DNA from: JACVRW01 sp963821275
GTDB lineage: Bacteria; Actinomycetota; Thermoleophilia; Solirubrobacterales; Thermoleophilaceae
Direction: 5' to 3'
DNA: 64,000 bases
Assembly: GCA_963821275.1 (NCBI GenBank)
Contig: CAWGDF010000011.1
Location: forward strand, 310,001 to 374,000
The position numbers and the translations under genes are program-made. The notes beneath the pieces are model-generated. The model saw nothing but the letters and a program-made list of their open reading frames with translations, did not search any database and was not told the origin of the DNA. Positions 51,934 to 60,883 of this stretch are shown here, piece after piece; the stretch's first letter is position 1, and every line of letters begins with the position of its first letter.

Positions 51934-53016
51934 ATGCCGCCGATGACCGCTCGCAAGCTGGGTGAGCACGGCCCCGAGGTGCCGCTCCTGGGACTCGTGA
52001 AGCGACTGGCCCTCGCCCTGGGCTCCCTCTTGGTGCTTGTCCTACCGGCGCCCGCCCAGGGCGCCGCCTTCCTGCCCCCGGGCCATCAGGTGTTCTGGGG
52101 CGGGCAGGGCGGCTACCGGGCGGCCGACATCGCCGACTTCGAGCGCCAGTCCGGCAAGCATCCGGCGGTCTTCAACTACTTCATCAGCTGGCGCGCCACC
52201 AGCTCGGACCAGCACTGGCTCTCGATCCGGCTCGGCGAGGCGACACGCATGCGGGCGCGGACGATGCTGTCGGTCTCCACCGAGGGCACGAGGCTCACGC
52301 CTAGGAAGATCGCGCGCGGCGGGGGCGACGGCTTCCTCCTCGCCCTTTCACGGCTGCTGGCCGAGCAAGGGCAGATCACCTATCTGCGCTTCCTGTCGGA
52401 GATGAACAACGGGAGCAACCCGTACTCGCCCTACGACCTCTCCGGGCGCTCCCGAGGCCGCGCCTTCTCGACCCGGCAGTTCAAGCGCGCGTGGCGGCGC
52501 CTTGCGCTGATCGTTCGCGGTGGCGAGGTCGCCGCGATCGACGCGCAGCTGCGCCGGCTCCGTCTGCCGCCGGTGCGGACCGGCGCGGCCGAGCTGCCGC
52601 GGCCGCAGGTGGCGCTGCTCTGGGTGCCCCTGTCGTTCGGGAACCCGGAGATCCGAAAGAACCACCCGCGCCGCTTCTGGCCGGGCGGCGCCTACGTGGA
52701 CTGGGTGGGCACCACCTGGTACTCGCCCTACAAGCGCTCGTCGGCAATGGACGCGCTGTACCGCGGCCGGCCCTGGCGGCGCAAGCCGTTCGTGTTCGCA
52801 GAGTGGGGCGTCTGGGGGCGCGACGATCCCGGCTTCGTGCGCCAGTTCTTCTCCTTCCTGCGCTCCCATCGGCGCGTGCGGATGGCCGTCTACTACCAGT
52901 CCGCCTCGCTCAAGCCCGAGTTCCGGCTCTCCACGCACCCGGCCAGCCGCGCGGCGCTGCGCCGCGCGGTGCGCTGGCGGCGACTGGTTGGGCTGGCGCC
53001 GGAGTTCGGCGGCTGA
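51934..53016 (+). CDS. Secreted glycoside hydrolase family 26-like protein
   Basis: A 360-residue protein. Residues 22-44 are a signal peptide (VKRLALALGSLLVLVLPAPA then QGA). The rest is a TIM barrel with YLRFLSEMNNGSNPYSPYDL, where E156 corresponds to the acid/base of GH26 (RxxHEMN type), and a late FVFAEWGVWGRDDPGFVRQF with E290 as the nucleophile, plus VDWVGTTWYSPYKRSS. The leading His of the canonical motif is Ser here. It probably acts on a beta-mannan or related surface glycan. It starts under TAGCCT, divergent from the atp operon. Confidence 0.7.
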   Translation: MPPMTARKLGEHGPEVPLLGLVKRLALALGSLLVLVLPAPAQGAAFLPPGHQVFWGGQGGYRAADIADFERQSGKHPAVFNYFISWRATSSDQHWLSIRLGEATRMRARTMLSVSTEGTRLTPRKIARGGGDGFLLALSRLLAEQGQITYLRFLSEMNNGSNPYSPYDLSGRSRGRAFSTRQFKRAWRRLALIVRGGEVAAIDAQLRRLRLPPVRTGAAELPRPQVALLWVPLSFGNPEIRKNHPRRFWPGGAYVDWVGTTWYSPYKRSSAMDALYRGRPWRRKPFVFAEWGVWGRDDPGFVRQFFSFLRSHRRVRMAVYYQSASLKPEFRLSTHPASRAALRRAVRWRRLVGLAPEFGG

Positions 53017-53033
53017 GGCGGAGATTCGCGCCC

Positions 53034-53462
53034 GTGTGGATTCAACGTGAGATCACCCTCCGCCCCCGGGCCCGTGGCTTCCACCTGGTCACCGACGAGG
53101 TGGCCGAAGGCGTCCCGGAGCTCGGCCGCCTGCGCGTCGGCATCGCGACCGTCTTCATCCAGCACACCTCGGCCGGCCTCGCGCTGAACGAGAACGCAAG
53201 CCCTGACGTGCGGCGCGACTTCGCGGCCTGGTTCGACCGCGCCGTGCCCGACGGCGCCGACTACTTCTCCCACACGCTCGAGGGCCCGGAGGACATGCCC
53301 GCGCATGTGAAGTCCTCGCTCCTGGGCCACTCGGTCCTGGTCCCGGTCGCCGACGGCCGGCTCGCGCTCGGCACCTGGCAGGGCATTTATCTCTGCGAGC
53401 ACAGAAACGACGGCGGGCCGCGGCGGCTGGTGGTCACCGCGTTCGGCGAGCCGTCGGGCTGA
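53034..53462 (+). CDS. YjbQ family protein (secondary thiamine-phosphate synthase enzyme)
   Basis: A 142-residue protein: VWIQREITLRPRARGFHLVT, VGIATVFIQHTSAGLALNEN ASPDVRRDFAAWFDRAVPD, EDMPAHVKSSLLGHSVLVPV and LGTWQGIYLCEHRN, the conserved order of YjbQ/UPF0047. The His residues in QHTSAG and CEHR bind metal in known structures. GTG start at 53034. It directly precedes the LexA-type box of the radical SAM gene. Confidence 0.9.
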   Translation: MWIQREITLRPRARGFHLVTDEVAEGVPELGRLRVGIATVFIQHTSAGLALNENASPDVRRDFAAWFDRAVPDGADYFSHTLEGPEDMPAHVKSSLLGHSVLVPVADGRLALGTWQGIYLCEHRNDGGPRRLVVTAFGEPSG

Positions 53463-53466
53463 TATG

Positions 53467-53480
53467 CGAACATACGTTCG
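53467..53480. promoter_or_regulatory. LexA/SOS-type box over the start of a radical SAM gene
   Basis: CGAACATACGTTCG is a perfect palindrome and matches the gram-positive/actinobacterial SOS box core CGAAC-N4-GTTCG. It ends 3 bases before the ATG at 53484 and includes TACGTT (53473-53478), a -10-like hexamer 5 nt from that ATG, so a bound LexA would block transcription at the start site. Confidence 0.75.
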
Positions 53481-53483
53481 GGC

Positions 53484-54485
53484 ATGCGCTGGGACAACCT
53501 GACAGTCGAGTCGCAGGAGGCCCGGACGCTCCCGGGCTACCGCGAGCCGGCCAGGGTGCGCACCTTCGACGCACCCGAGGCGCTTGACACTCGCTTCTAC
53601 GAGGTGCAGGCGAAGTCGGCGCTGAACCGGGTGCCGAAAGCGTCGCGGATGCCGTTCCGGTGGACGATCAATCCCTACAGGGGATGCAGCCATGGCTGCT
53701 GTTACTGCTTCGCCCGCCCGACCCACACCTACCTCGACTTCAACGCCGGCCGCGACTTCGAGCGCGAGATCGTCGTCAAGGTCAACGTGCCGGAGGTCGC
53801 CCGGGCCGAGCTGAGCCGGCCGAGTTGGAAGCGCGACCACGTCGCCCTCGGCACCAACACGGATCCGTATCAGTGGGTCGAGGGTCGCTACCGGCTGATG
53901 CCGGGGATCTGGGAGGCGATGCGGGACTCGCGCACGCCCTGCTCGGTGCTCACGAAGTCGCCGCTGCTGCTGCGCGACCTGGGGCTGATGAAGGAGATCC
54001 ACGAGCGGGTGGGCTTTGCCGCCAACCTGTCGATCCCCACCCTGGACGAGAAGGCTTGGCGGGCGAGCGAGCCGCATACGCCGCACCCGCGCAAGCGGAT
54101 CGAGGCGGTGGCAGAGATCAACCGGGCCGGTGTCCCCTGCGGTGTCCTGATCGCGCCGCTCATGCCCGGGATCAACGACGACCCGCGCCAGGTCGAGCGC
54201 ATCCTCGAGCTGTGCGCCGAGGCGGGCGCGGTGAACATCGGCGGCATCTGCCTGCACCTGCGCGGCGAGGTGCGGGACATCTTCATGGACTGGCTGCGCT
54301 CCCAGCGGCCGGACCTTGTGCCGCGCTACGAGCGTCTCTACGCGCGCGGCGCCTACGCGCCGAAGGCCGAGCGCGACCGGCTCGCGGCGCTCATCCGCCC
54401 CGGGCGCCGGGTGATCTCGGCGGAGGGGGCCGCCCCCGACTCGGCGCCGGCGGCGCCGCCGCCGGAGCAGACGACCCTGTTCTGA
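53484..54485 (+). CDS. Rv2578c-family radical SAM protein
   Basis: A 333-residue radical SAM enzyme: FYEVQAKSALNRVPKASRMP then the iron-sulfur motif NPYRGCSHGCCYCFARPTHT (C68, C72, C75), TLDEKAWRASEPHTPHPRKR and GAVNIGGICLHLRGEVRDIF. It is related to spore-photoproduct-lyase-like and Rv2578c proteins. The C-terminus is Pro/Ala-rich, ending EQTTLF, a possible sliding-clamp (QxxLF-like) contact. The LexA-type box over its start places it in the DNA-damage response (inference); a mycobacterial homologue has been reported as SOS-linked. Confidence 0.85.
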   Translation: MRWDNLTVESQEARTLPGYREPARVRTFDAPEALDTRFYEVQAKSALNRVPKASRMPFRWTINPYRGCSHGCCYCFARPTHTYLDFNAGRDFEREIVVKVNVPEVARAELSRPSWKRDHVALGTNTDPYQWVEGRYRLMPGIWEAMRDSRTPCSVLTKSPLLLRDLGLMKEIHERVGFAANLSIPTLDEKAWRASEPHTPHPRKRIEAVAEINRAGVPCGVLIAPLMPGINDDPRQVERILELCAEAGAVNIGGICLHLRGEVRDIFMDWLRSQRPDLVPRYERLYARGAYAPKAERDRLAALIRPGRRVISAEGAAPDSAPAAPPPEQTTLF

Positions 54486-54545
54486 GCGATCTGGGCTGCG
54501 TTTGTGTCGCTATCCGGCATCAACGTCGCCCAGGTTCGGGTTGGC

Positions 54546-55766
54546 CTAGTCGCGGCGCACGGCCTCGAACTCGTCCGTGCCCGGCGGGTTCACCGGCTCG
54601 AACTCGCCCGTCTCCACCTCGCGCTCGATCTCGTCCTCGATCTCCGTCTCGCTCAAGGCCGGGATCTCGCCGGTCTCCACCTGGCGGCGGATCTCCCGCT
54701 CCCGGAAGCGGCGGAACTTGAAGATCTCGAGCACCAACACGAGGTAGAGGCTGGCCGCGAGGGCCACCAGGCCGAAGGCGACGATCACGGTCGTCCAGCC
54801 GGCGTGGAGGGTGCCGTCGTCGTCCGAGTAGGGCACGAAGCGCACCGCCAGGGCGAGCGCCGCCAGCGAGAGCGTCCAGCCGTACAGGTACAGCACGGTG
54901 CGTCGCTGGGAGAAGCCGATGTTCGCGAAGCGATGATGGAAGTGCCAGCGGTCGGCGGAGTAGACGGGCCGGCGGTACTTGATCCGCTTCGCCACCACGA
55001 ACGTGGCGTCCAGGGCGGGAACGGCGAGGATCACGAGCGGGAAGAAGAGCGCGACCACCGCGGCCGTCTTCAGCACCCCTTGCACAGCGATGCAGGCCAG
55101 CAACAGGCCCAGCAGGTTGGAGCCGGCGTCGCCCATGAAGATCGAAGCAGGGTGGAAGTTGTGCCAGAGGAAGCCGACAGCGGCGCCCGCGGTGAGTGCG
55201 GCCAGGATGCCGGCGTCGATGCGGTCGAGCGAGAGCGCGATGACCGCGAAGGTGGCCGCGGCTAGGGTGCAGACGCCCGCGGCGAGGCCGTCGGCGCCGT
55301 CGGTGAAGTTCACGACGTTGACGACCGCGACCATCCCGAGCAGCGTTAGCGGGTAACCCCAATTGCCGAGGTCGAGCGGCTCGACGAAGGGCAGCGTCAC
55401 GTTCTCCACCCGCACCCCGGACCAGACCGGGATGGCCGCGGCCGCGAGCTGCCCGATCAGCTTTACCAGCGGATGCAGGCCGCCGTCCTTGACGTCGTCG
55501 ATGGCGCCGACCAGGGTGATGGCGATCGCGCCGGCCACGATTCCGCGGGTCTCCTGGCCGCCGGGCAAGAAAAGCAGCGCCGACACCAGCACCGCCGCCA
55601 GGATCGCGACTCCTCCCAGCCCGGGTACCGGCCGCTCGTGAAGGTCTCGGTCCCGCGGCTGGTGGAGCACCCCCAGCCGCCGCGCCAGGCGCGCGGCCGG
55701 CGGAGTGGCGACAAAGGCGATCAGGGCAGCGACGAGAAAGGCCCACAGGGCATCGAACTCGTCCAT
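54546..55766 (-). CDS. Undecaprenyl-phosphate N-acetylhexosamine-1-phosphate transferase (MraY/WecA/TagO-like)
   Basis: A 406-residue polytopic protein, about 10-11 helices. Catalytic motifs: AIDDVKDGG (D90-D91), NFTDGADGLAAG (D156, D159), HNFHPASIFMGDAGSNL (D213) and the basic HFHH (275-278) in DRWHFHHRFANIGFSQRR. The size and the HFHH motif fit the WecA/TagO group that starts teichoic or arabinogalactan-type polymers rather than MraY. A long Glu-rich cytoplasmic tail follows. The ATG at 55766 is 8 nt behind TAGGCT. Confidence 0.85.
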   Translation of the reverse strand: MDEFDALWAFLVAALIAFVATPPAARLARRLGVLHQPRDRDLHERPVPGLGGVAILAAVLVSALLFLPGGQETRGIVAGAIAITLVGAIDDVKDGGLHPLVKLIGQLAAAAIPVWSGVRVENVTLPFVEPLDLGNWGYPLTLLGMVAVVNVVNFTDGADGLAAGVCTLAAATFAVIALSLDRIDAGILAALTAGAAVGFLWHNFHPASIFMGDAGSNLLGLLLACIAVQGVLKTAAVVALFFPLVILAVPALDATFVVAKRIKYRRPVYSADRWHFHHRFANIGFSQRRTVLYLYGWTLSLAALALAVRFVPYSDDDGTLHAGWTTVIVAFGLVALAASLYLVLVLEIFKFRRFREREIRRQVETGEIPALSETEIEDEIEREVETGEFEPVNPPGTDEFEAVRRD

Positions 55767-55774
55767 CCCCGATC

Positions 55775-55780
55775 AGCCTA
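55775..55780 (-). promoter_or_regulatory. -10 hexamer TAGGCT, near-leaderless start
   Basis: Read leftward, TAGGCT is followed by 8 nt and the ATG at 55766. Confidence 0.5.
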
Positions 55781-55874
55781 CTGGCGGGGCGGGTGGAATC
55801 CGTGAGCGCGCGAGCCCGCGCGCCCCAAGGTTTTCCCAAGCAATCCCCAACCTCCAGCCCCCAGGCTCGGTCGC

Positions 55875-57073
55875 ATGTCACGCCTTGCGCCATCCCGGGC
55901 TCGCCGCCGCCTGCTCACCACGGCCTGCGCGGCCGCCGTCGCAGTGTCGCTGGGTGGCTGTACCGAGAACTTCTGCTCGGAGATCCCGAGCAACAACCGC
56001 CGGAGGCGTCGAGCCGCACGGTCCCGCCGCTTTCCACGACGTTCGGCTCGACGCCCGGCTCGCGAGCGATCACCGGCATCAGCAGGATCGAGTGGGACCT
56101 CGACGGCGAGCCCGGCTTCGAGCTCGATGCCGCCGCGGCCGTGATCGAGCGCCAGTTCACGCAGCGGCCCGGCCAGGGGGATCCCGAACTGCGGGAGATC
56201 AGGCTTCGGGTAACGGAGAAGCTGACCGGCGATGCGGCGGTGAGCAGCCAGAAGCTGGAGATCCGCGCACCCGCGCTCGGTCCGCGAGCCGTGATGCAGG
56301 TGCGGCCGAACCCCGCTCGCGTCGGGCAGACGGTGATGTTCGACGGCGCCAGGTCGCGACGTGCGGTCGATTACGAGTGGGACTTCGAGGGCGATGGCAG
56401 GTTCGTCCGCAAGCCTGCGCTCCGGCGCGAGAGCCTCGCGCTGTTCGCCTACGAGACGCCGGGCACCCGGCGCGTCGCCCTGAGGGTGACGGATGGCTCC
56501 GGGGCGACCGCGACGGACGCGCTCGACCTTGTCGTCACCCAGGCCCGCGCGGCGGCCACAGCCCGCGCGGCCGCGGTGCGCGCGCTGGCGGCAGCGCGCC
56601 CGCGCCCGTTCCGGGCCAAGCTGACCCGCGTGCGGTTTCCCGACGACCTGGGTCCGGCCCGACGCCGGGGCGGGGTGACCGCTTTTCGCGGGGTGGCAGC
56701 GAGCGGGCGCCTCGTCGCCCCCGCACGCGGCCTTGGCCCCCTGCGGCGCTTTCGCCGGGCACGCTGGACGGCGCGCCTGAACGTTTTCGTCGACGTCGCC
56801 GCCCGAAGGGCGCGGGTGCGCGGTCACGCGCTCGCCCGCTTCCCGAGCGGCGCCGGGCACGCCTGCGTGCGGCTCAGGATGTCGACCCGAAAGGGCGGCG
56901 CACCCAGGGGCCGGATAGCGTTGCTCGGCGGCCGCGGAGCCGCGTCTCACTTGCGTGGCGGAGGCCGCTTCCGGTTCCGCTTCCGCGGCCCGACGCCGTC
57001 GCCGGACGGCCGGCTGGCCGCGCGGCTGGGACAACCGCGGCCGCTTCCCGGTGTGTGCTCCGGGCTCCAGTGA
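55875..57073 (+). pseudogene. PKD-domain lipoprotein with a frameshift after the lipobox
   Basis: The ATG at 55875 (7 nt behind CAGGCT) opens a lipoprotein signal RRRLLTTACAAAVAVSLGGC with lipobox LGGC. Downstream the PKD-type sequence (SRTVPPLSTTFGSTPGSR, RIEWDLDGEPGFELD, VMFDGARSRRAVDYEWDFEG, TRRVALRVTDGSGATATDAL) lies in another frame from about 55980 to 57073. A single-base indel between about 55930 and 55990 separates the export signal from the rest. The C-terminal 170 residues are a basic region without clear similarity. Pseudogene or sequence error. Confidence 0.65.
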
Positions 57074-57076
57074 CGC

Positions 57077-58363
57077 TCAGACCGCAGCCGGCTCGGCGAG
57101 CTGCGGGTAGAGCGGATGGCGCTCGGCCAGCGCCCGCGTGCGCTCCGAGAGCTCCGAGCGCTTCTGGTCGGAGAAGTCGCCCGTGAGCGCCTCGCCGATC
57201 ACCTTTCCGACCTCGCGGAAGTCCTCGGGCTGGAAGCCACGAGTGGCCAGCGCCGGCGTTCCGATGCGCAGTCCGGAGGAGACCGCCGGCGGGCGCGGGT
57301 CGAAGGGCACGGCGTTGCGGTTCACGGTGATGCCGACCTCGGCCAGACGGTCCTCGCCCTGCTGGCCGTCGAGCGGCGAGTCGCGCAGGTCGGCCAGCAC
57401 CAGGTGTACGTCGGTGCCGCCCGTCAACACGTTGACCCCGGCGCCGAGCATCTCCTCGGCGACCAGCGCCGCGCCCTCCCGGGTGCGTCGCTGACGCTCC
57501 CGGAAGAGGTCGCTCTCGGCGACCTTGAGCGCCACCGCCTTGCCCGCGATCGCGTGCATGAGGGGGCCGCCCTGGTGACCGGGGAAGACGCGCGAGTTGA
57601 TCTTTTTCGCGTACTCCTCCCGGCAGAGGATCATCCCGCCGCGGGCGCCGCCGAGGGTCTTGTGGGTGGTGCTGGTGACCACGTCGCAATAGGGCACGGG
57701 GCTCGGGTGCTCCTCGGCGGCCACCAGGCCGGCGAAGTGCGCCATGTCCGCCATCAGCAGCGCGCCCACCGAGTCGGCGATCTCGCGGAAGCGCTTGAAG
57801 TCGAGCTGGCGCGGGTAGGCCGACCAGCCCGCGAGGATCAGCTTGGGCCGAGAGTCCTCGGCGATCTGCTGCAGCTCGTCCATGTCGAGCCGCGAGTCCT
57901 CCTCGCGCACGCCGTAGGCCACGATGTCGAAGTAGAGCCCCGAGAAGTTGATCTTCATCCCGTGCGTGAGGTGTCCGCCGTGGTCGAGCTTCATGCCGAG
58001 GATGCGGTCGCCCGGCTCGAGCAGCGCCATGTAGACCGCCGAGTTGGCCTGCGCGCCCGAATGCGGCTGCACGTTCGCGTGCTCGGCCCCGAACAGCTCC
58101 TTGGCGCGGTCGATGGCCAGCTGCTCGGCCACGTCCACGTGCTCGCAGCCGCCGTAGTAGCGCTTGCCCGGGTAGCCCTCGGCGTACTTGTTGGTGAGCA
58201 CCGATCCCTGGCAGTCGAGGATCGCCTGGGGCACGAAGTTCTCGGACGCGATCATCTCGAGCGTGCGCTCCTGCCGGGTCACCTCGTTGCGGAGCACGTC
58301 GGCGATCTCGGGGTCGACGTCGGCGACGGGCTTCGTGAAGTAATCCGGGCTGAGGTCGGTCAT
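57077..58363 (-). CDS. glyA: Serine hydroxymethyltransferase
   Basis: A 428-residue PLP enzyme converting serine and tetrahydrofolate to glycine and methylene-tetrahydrofolate. Conserved stretches: ERTLEMIASENFVPQAILDC, NKYAEGYPGKRYYGGCEHVD, QPHSGAQANSAVYMALLEPG, DMAHFAGLVAAEEHPSPVPY and VVTSTTHKTLGGARGG with the PLP lysine K235. The ATG at 58363 lies 7 nt behind TACGGT; an upstream in-frame start (58384) is less likely. It is last in a leftward group after tsaC-prmC-prfA but appears to have its own promoter. Confidence 0.95.
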   Translation of the reverse strand: MTDLSPDYFTKPVADVDPEIADVLRNEVTRQERTLEMIASENFVPQAILDCQGSVLTNKYAEGYPGKRYYGGCEHVDVAEQLAIDRAKELFGAEHANVQPHSGAQANSAVYMALLEPGDRILGMKLDHGGHLTHGMKINFSGLYFDIVAYGVREEDSRLDMDELQQIAEDSRPKLILAGWSAYPRQLDFKRFREIADSVGALLMADMAHFAGLVAAEEHPSPVPYCDVVTSTTHKTLGGARGGMILCREEYAKKINSRVFPGHQGGPLMHAIAGKAVALKVAESDLFRERQRRTREGAALVAEEMLGAGVNVLTGGTDVHLVLADLRDSPLDGQQGEDRLAEVGITVNRNAVPFDPRPPAVSSGLRIGTPALATRGFQPEDFREVGKVIGEALTGDFSDQKRSELSERTRALAERHPLYPQLAEPAAV

Positions 58364-58370
58364 GGCTCCG

Positions 58371-58376
58371 ACCGTA
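58371..58376 (-). promoter_or_regulatory. -10 hexamer TACGGT, leaderless start
   Basis: Read leftward, TACGGT is followed by 7 nt and the glyA ATG at 58363. Confidence 0.5.
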
Positions 58377-58401
58377 CCAGTCACGGGGGCGGGCTCGGCC
58401 G

Positions 58402-59013
58402 TCAGCCCAGGGCCTCCTCCACCCGCGCCCGCCGCACCGCCCCCTCGCGGACGATCGCGAACTCGCCCGTCTCCTCGTAGGAGGTCAGGTCGACCACGGT
58501 CGACGGCGTGCCCGGGAGCTCGCCGGCGTCCAGGATCAGGTCGACGCCCGAGCGGATGCGCGAGTCGATCTCGTCGACGCGGCGAGCGTCGGGCCCGCCG
58601 GAGCGGTTCGCGCTGGATTGCAGCACGGGCCAGGCGAGGCCCGCGAGCGGCGACAGCGGGCCCGTCAGCAGGGGCACCCGCAGGCCCAGCACCTCGGGGG
58701 ACGGCCCGCAGGCCAGCGGGTAGCGGCGCGCCGGGTTCGGAAGCAGGAGCGTGAGACCGCCGGGCAGCAGCCGCTCGACCGCCGCGCGGGCGCGTCCCGT
58801 GAGCTCCGGGAGCGCCGCGACAGCAAGCTCGAGGCGAAAGAACATGACGGCGGCAGGCCGCTCCGGGGGGCGACCCTTGAGCCGGTACAGGCGCTGGACG
58901 CCCTCCTTGGAGTCCGGCTCGGTGGCGAGGCCGTAAACGGTGTCGGCGGGAAACAGGGCCACACCGCCGACCGCGATGCAGCGCTCGAACGTGGCCACCT
59001 CCTCCGGGGTCAC
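58402..59013 (-). CDS. L-threonylcarbamoyladenylate synthase (Sua5/YciO/YrdC)
   Basis: A 203-residue YrdC-type domain: VALFPADTVYGLATEPDSKE, RLYRLKGRPPERPAAVMFF, VERLLPGGLTLLLPNP, VLQSSANRSGGPDA and GTPSTVVDLTSYEETGEFAI VREGAV, in family order with the KxR/S-N motif. It makes threonylcarbamoyl-AMP for the t6A tRNA modification. It starts within the last 4 bases of prmC (ATGA), so the two are translationally coupled, the usual arrangement in bacteria. Confidence 0.9.
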   Translation of the reverse strand: MTPEEVATFERCIAVGGVALFPADTVYGLATEPDSKEGVQRLYRLKGRPPERPAAVMFFRLELAVAALPELTGRARAAVERLLPGGLTLLLPNPARRYPLACGPSPEVLGLRVPLLTGPLSPLAGLAWPVLQSSANRSGGPDARRVDEIDSRIRSGVDLILDAGELPGTPSTVVDLTSYEETGEFAIVREGAVRRARVEEALG

Positions 59014-59800
59014 GGCGCCGTCCCCAGCGTCACGCGCTCGTGTCCGGCCAGGTCGCGCCTGGTCTCGGCGCCGTCCAGCAGCCCGCGGACCGCCTCGCTC
59101 TGGTGCGGCGCGTGCTCGAGCGCCAGCCGCGTGCCCGGCGGCGACTGGTCGACCAGTCCGCGGATCGCATTCAGCCCGTCCGGGCCGGCGATCAGCGCCT
59201 CATGGGGCTCGTAGCCGCGGATCTCGGGCTGGAGAGCGGACTTCTCGTCCTCGGAGACGTAGGGCAGGTTGGCCACGACCAGGTCGTAGTCGCCCGGGGG
59301 CAGGCCGGGGCCCAGCGCCACCTCGAGCGCGAGACCGAGCCGGGCCGCGTTGGCCCGCGCCACCTCGACCGCCGCCGGGGAGGAGTCCGACGCGGTGACG
59401 CGGAGGTCGGGTCGCTCGTCGCAGAGGGCCAGGGCGACCGCGCCCGAGCCGGTGCCGACGTCGTGCACCCGGGCGCCCGGCGCCAGGTCCAGCGCGGCCT
59501 CCACCAGCAGCTCGGTCTCGGGCCGGGGTATGAGCACGCGCGGGTCCACCTCCAGCTCCAGCCGGCGGAAGCCGCGACGGCCCGTGATGTAGGCGACCGG
59601 CTCGCGCTGGACCCGGCGCCGGACCCGCTCCCCGATCAGCCGGGCGGCCGAGCCGGGAACGATCCTCTCGGGCTCGGTGAGGAGCCCCGCGCGGTCGACC
59701 CCCAGCGAGTCCGCGATCAGGACCTCGGCGTCGAGCCGCGGCGTGTCGCAGCCCGCCGCCGCGAGGGCCGTCGCGGCCGCCTCGAGCGCGTCCCGGACCG

Positions 59801-59804
<4 letters not shown>
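59010..59804 (-). CDS. prmC: Peptide chain release factor N5-glutamine methyltransferase
   Basis: A 264-residue methyltransferase: N-terminal helical domain (DALEAAATALAAAGCDTPRL DAEVL), EPVAYITGRRGFRRLELEVD, RVLIPRPETELLVEAALDL, motif I VHDVGTGSGAVALALCDERP and the catalytic NLPYVSEDEKSALQPEIRGY. It methylates the GGQ glutamine of the release factor encoded just upstream. It overlaps prfA and tsaC by 4 bases each. Confidence 0.95.
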
Positions 59805-60856
<1,052 letters not shown>

Positions 60857-60862
60857 CGTCAC

Positions 60863-60868
60863 AGGGTA
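60863..60868 (-). promoter_or_regulatory. -10 hexamer TACCCT, leaderless start
   Basis: Read leftward, TACCCT is followed by 6 nt and the prfA GTG at 60856, separating its transcript from the hypF unit. Confidence 0.5.
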
Positions 60869-60883
60869 CGACCCGTGGCGGGA

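Noticed and set aside
57116..58480. A 454-codon open frame on the + strand opposite glyA
   Set aside because: Composition is Arg/Ala/Leu/His-rich and is a mirror of the glyA codons; glyA is certain on the other strand.
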